This document shows, piece after piece, positions 63,374 to 64,000 of a stretch of DNA of 64,000 bases. The stretch spans positions 124,001 to 188,000 of the forward strand of contig JALJCQ010000018.1 in the NCBI GenBank assembly GCA_023091665.1, given 5' to 3'. Both the position numbers and the translations under genes were made by a program. Within the stretch, counting starts at the first letter, position 1. Each line of letters begins with the position of its first letter. Below the pieces are notes generated by a model. The model saw only the letters and a list, made by a program, of their open reading frames with translations, made no database searches and was not told the origin of the DNA. The DNA comes from Pythium myriotylum (lineage: Eukaryota; Oomycota; Peronosporomycetes; Pythiales; Pythiaceae).

Positions 63374-63567
63374 AGGAGAGCTACGCGCTCTTGAAGGAGA
63401 GCTAAGCGCTCTTAAGTATTAACAGAAGCCTCTTCTGGGGACTTCAACCGCTTCCGACTGCTCGGACGCGAGATCGCGTGGGGCTGTTGCCGCCCGTCAG
63501 CAGTTCTCGGTTACACTAAATTTAAGAATTTAGTGAGTGTTTCCGTGTCTCTTGGTGATCCTCCAAC

Positions 63568-64000
63568 ATGATCCATCGCCGACAAGAGGTCTCCTGCCGT
63601 GACTCTGAGCTGTGGTATCAATGCGGCCAACTAACATACTTATCATCATCTAGTTGGTGACGTGCCAGTCATGTCGAATCCTACGAGCTGAGCTCCTACG
63701 ACTCCAGCGAGAGAGCGAGCAGAGGGCGTCGGCAGATGCCGAGCAATGCGAAGCCATGTACGGCCACATGGAGCGACTCGCACGACTGAACTTGGCGCTC
63801 ATGCAGCAGTGGGAGGCTCAGCGGGTACGCCACGGAACCCTTTCGTATGGAGAGGAGCCTGTGCCAGAGATCGAACGCGATGAATCGATCCCGAGCGAGC
63901 GAGTTGAGCGTCTGCAAGGAATTATAATGGAACAGACAGGAGAAATAGAAAAATTGCAGAGGCAGCTTAAGACCATGGTGCCGCTACTCCCGTTAGATGG
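63568..64000 (+). CDS. Coiled-coil protein, partial, runs off the window
   Basis: A short first exon (63568-63588, MIHRRQE) joins a long frame from 63654 (LVTCQSCRILRAELLRLQRE) through a 65-bp intron with GT at 63589, a CTAAC branch-like site and TAG at 63651-63653, phase 0. The frame stays open to the window end. The protein is strongly helical with heptad-like leucines (VERLQGIIMEQTGEIEKLQR). No family is recognised. The first exon is the least certain part. Confidence 0.55.

Overview
The window looks like nuclear DNA of an oomycete (water mould). The evidence is a family of secreted trypsin-like proteases of the oomycete type, short introns (65 bp in two genes), TCATT-type initiator motifs just upstream of several start codons, and Ty3/gypsy chromoviruses, one of which carries an extra archaeal-type RNase H. 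Genus and species cannot be told from the sequence.

Layout. 0-3.6 kb: gene-poor, with a tRNA-like relic, a 30-bp inverted repeat and a decayed Tc1/mariner element. 3.6-31.3 kb: an S1 serine-protease cluster with six intact genes and one collapsed remnant; a seventh gene lies at 53.7 kb. The cluster is interrupted by a 2OG-oxygenase/zinc-finger locus (6.2-7.2 kb), a PIF1-type helicase relic split by a young 6-kb chromovirus (7.7-15.1 kb), and a 5'-truncated LINE with a 16-bp target duplication (25.9-27.2 kb). The segments 23.0-25.8 kb and 27.6-31.3 kb are copies of one divergent protease pair. 31.7-52.5 kb: a region bounded by a 63-64-bp inverted repeat with a perfect hairpin beside each copy. 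It holds two unrecognised genes (32.3-33.3 kb and 33.8 kb onward). The second is cut in two by a 13.4-kb Ty3/gypsy element that has an 800-codon ORF on the strand opposite gag-pol. LRR-like and CENP-B-like relics follow. 53.7-64 kb: ordinary genes, namely a protease, an oomycete unknown with one intron, a SulP anion transporter with a 300-residue insert, an MscL-type channel with three introns, and the start of a coiled-coil protein.

How the genes may work together. The proteases are predicted to be secreted and keep their catalytic triads, so they should be enzymes rather than triad-less glucanase-inhibitor homologues. They have multiplied by inverted and segmental duplication and by gene conversion. 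SulP and MscL are divergent neighbours in the membrane-transport block. Most of the remaining sequence is mobile DNA. Both LTR elements have almost identical LTRs but broken coding regions, which suggests recent movement driven by proteins made elsewhere. The best candidates for something undescribed are the bounded region with its two unknown genes and the retrotransposon with the opposite-strand ORF.
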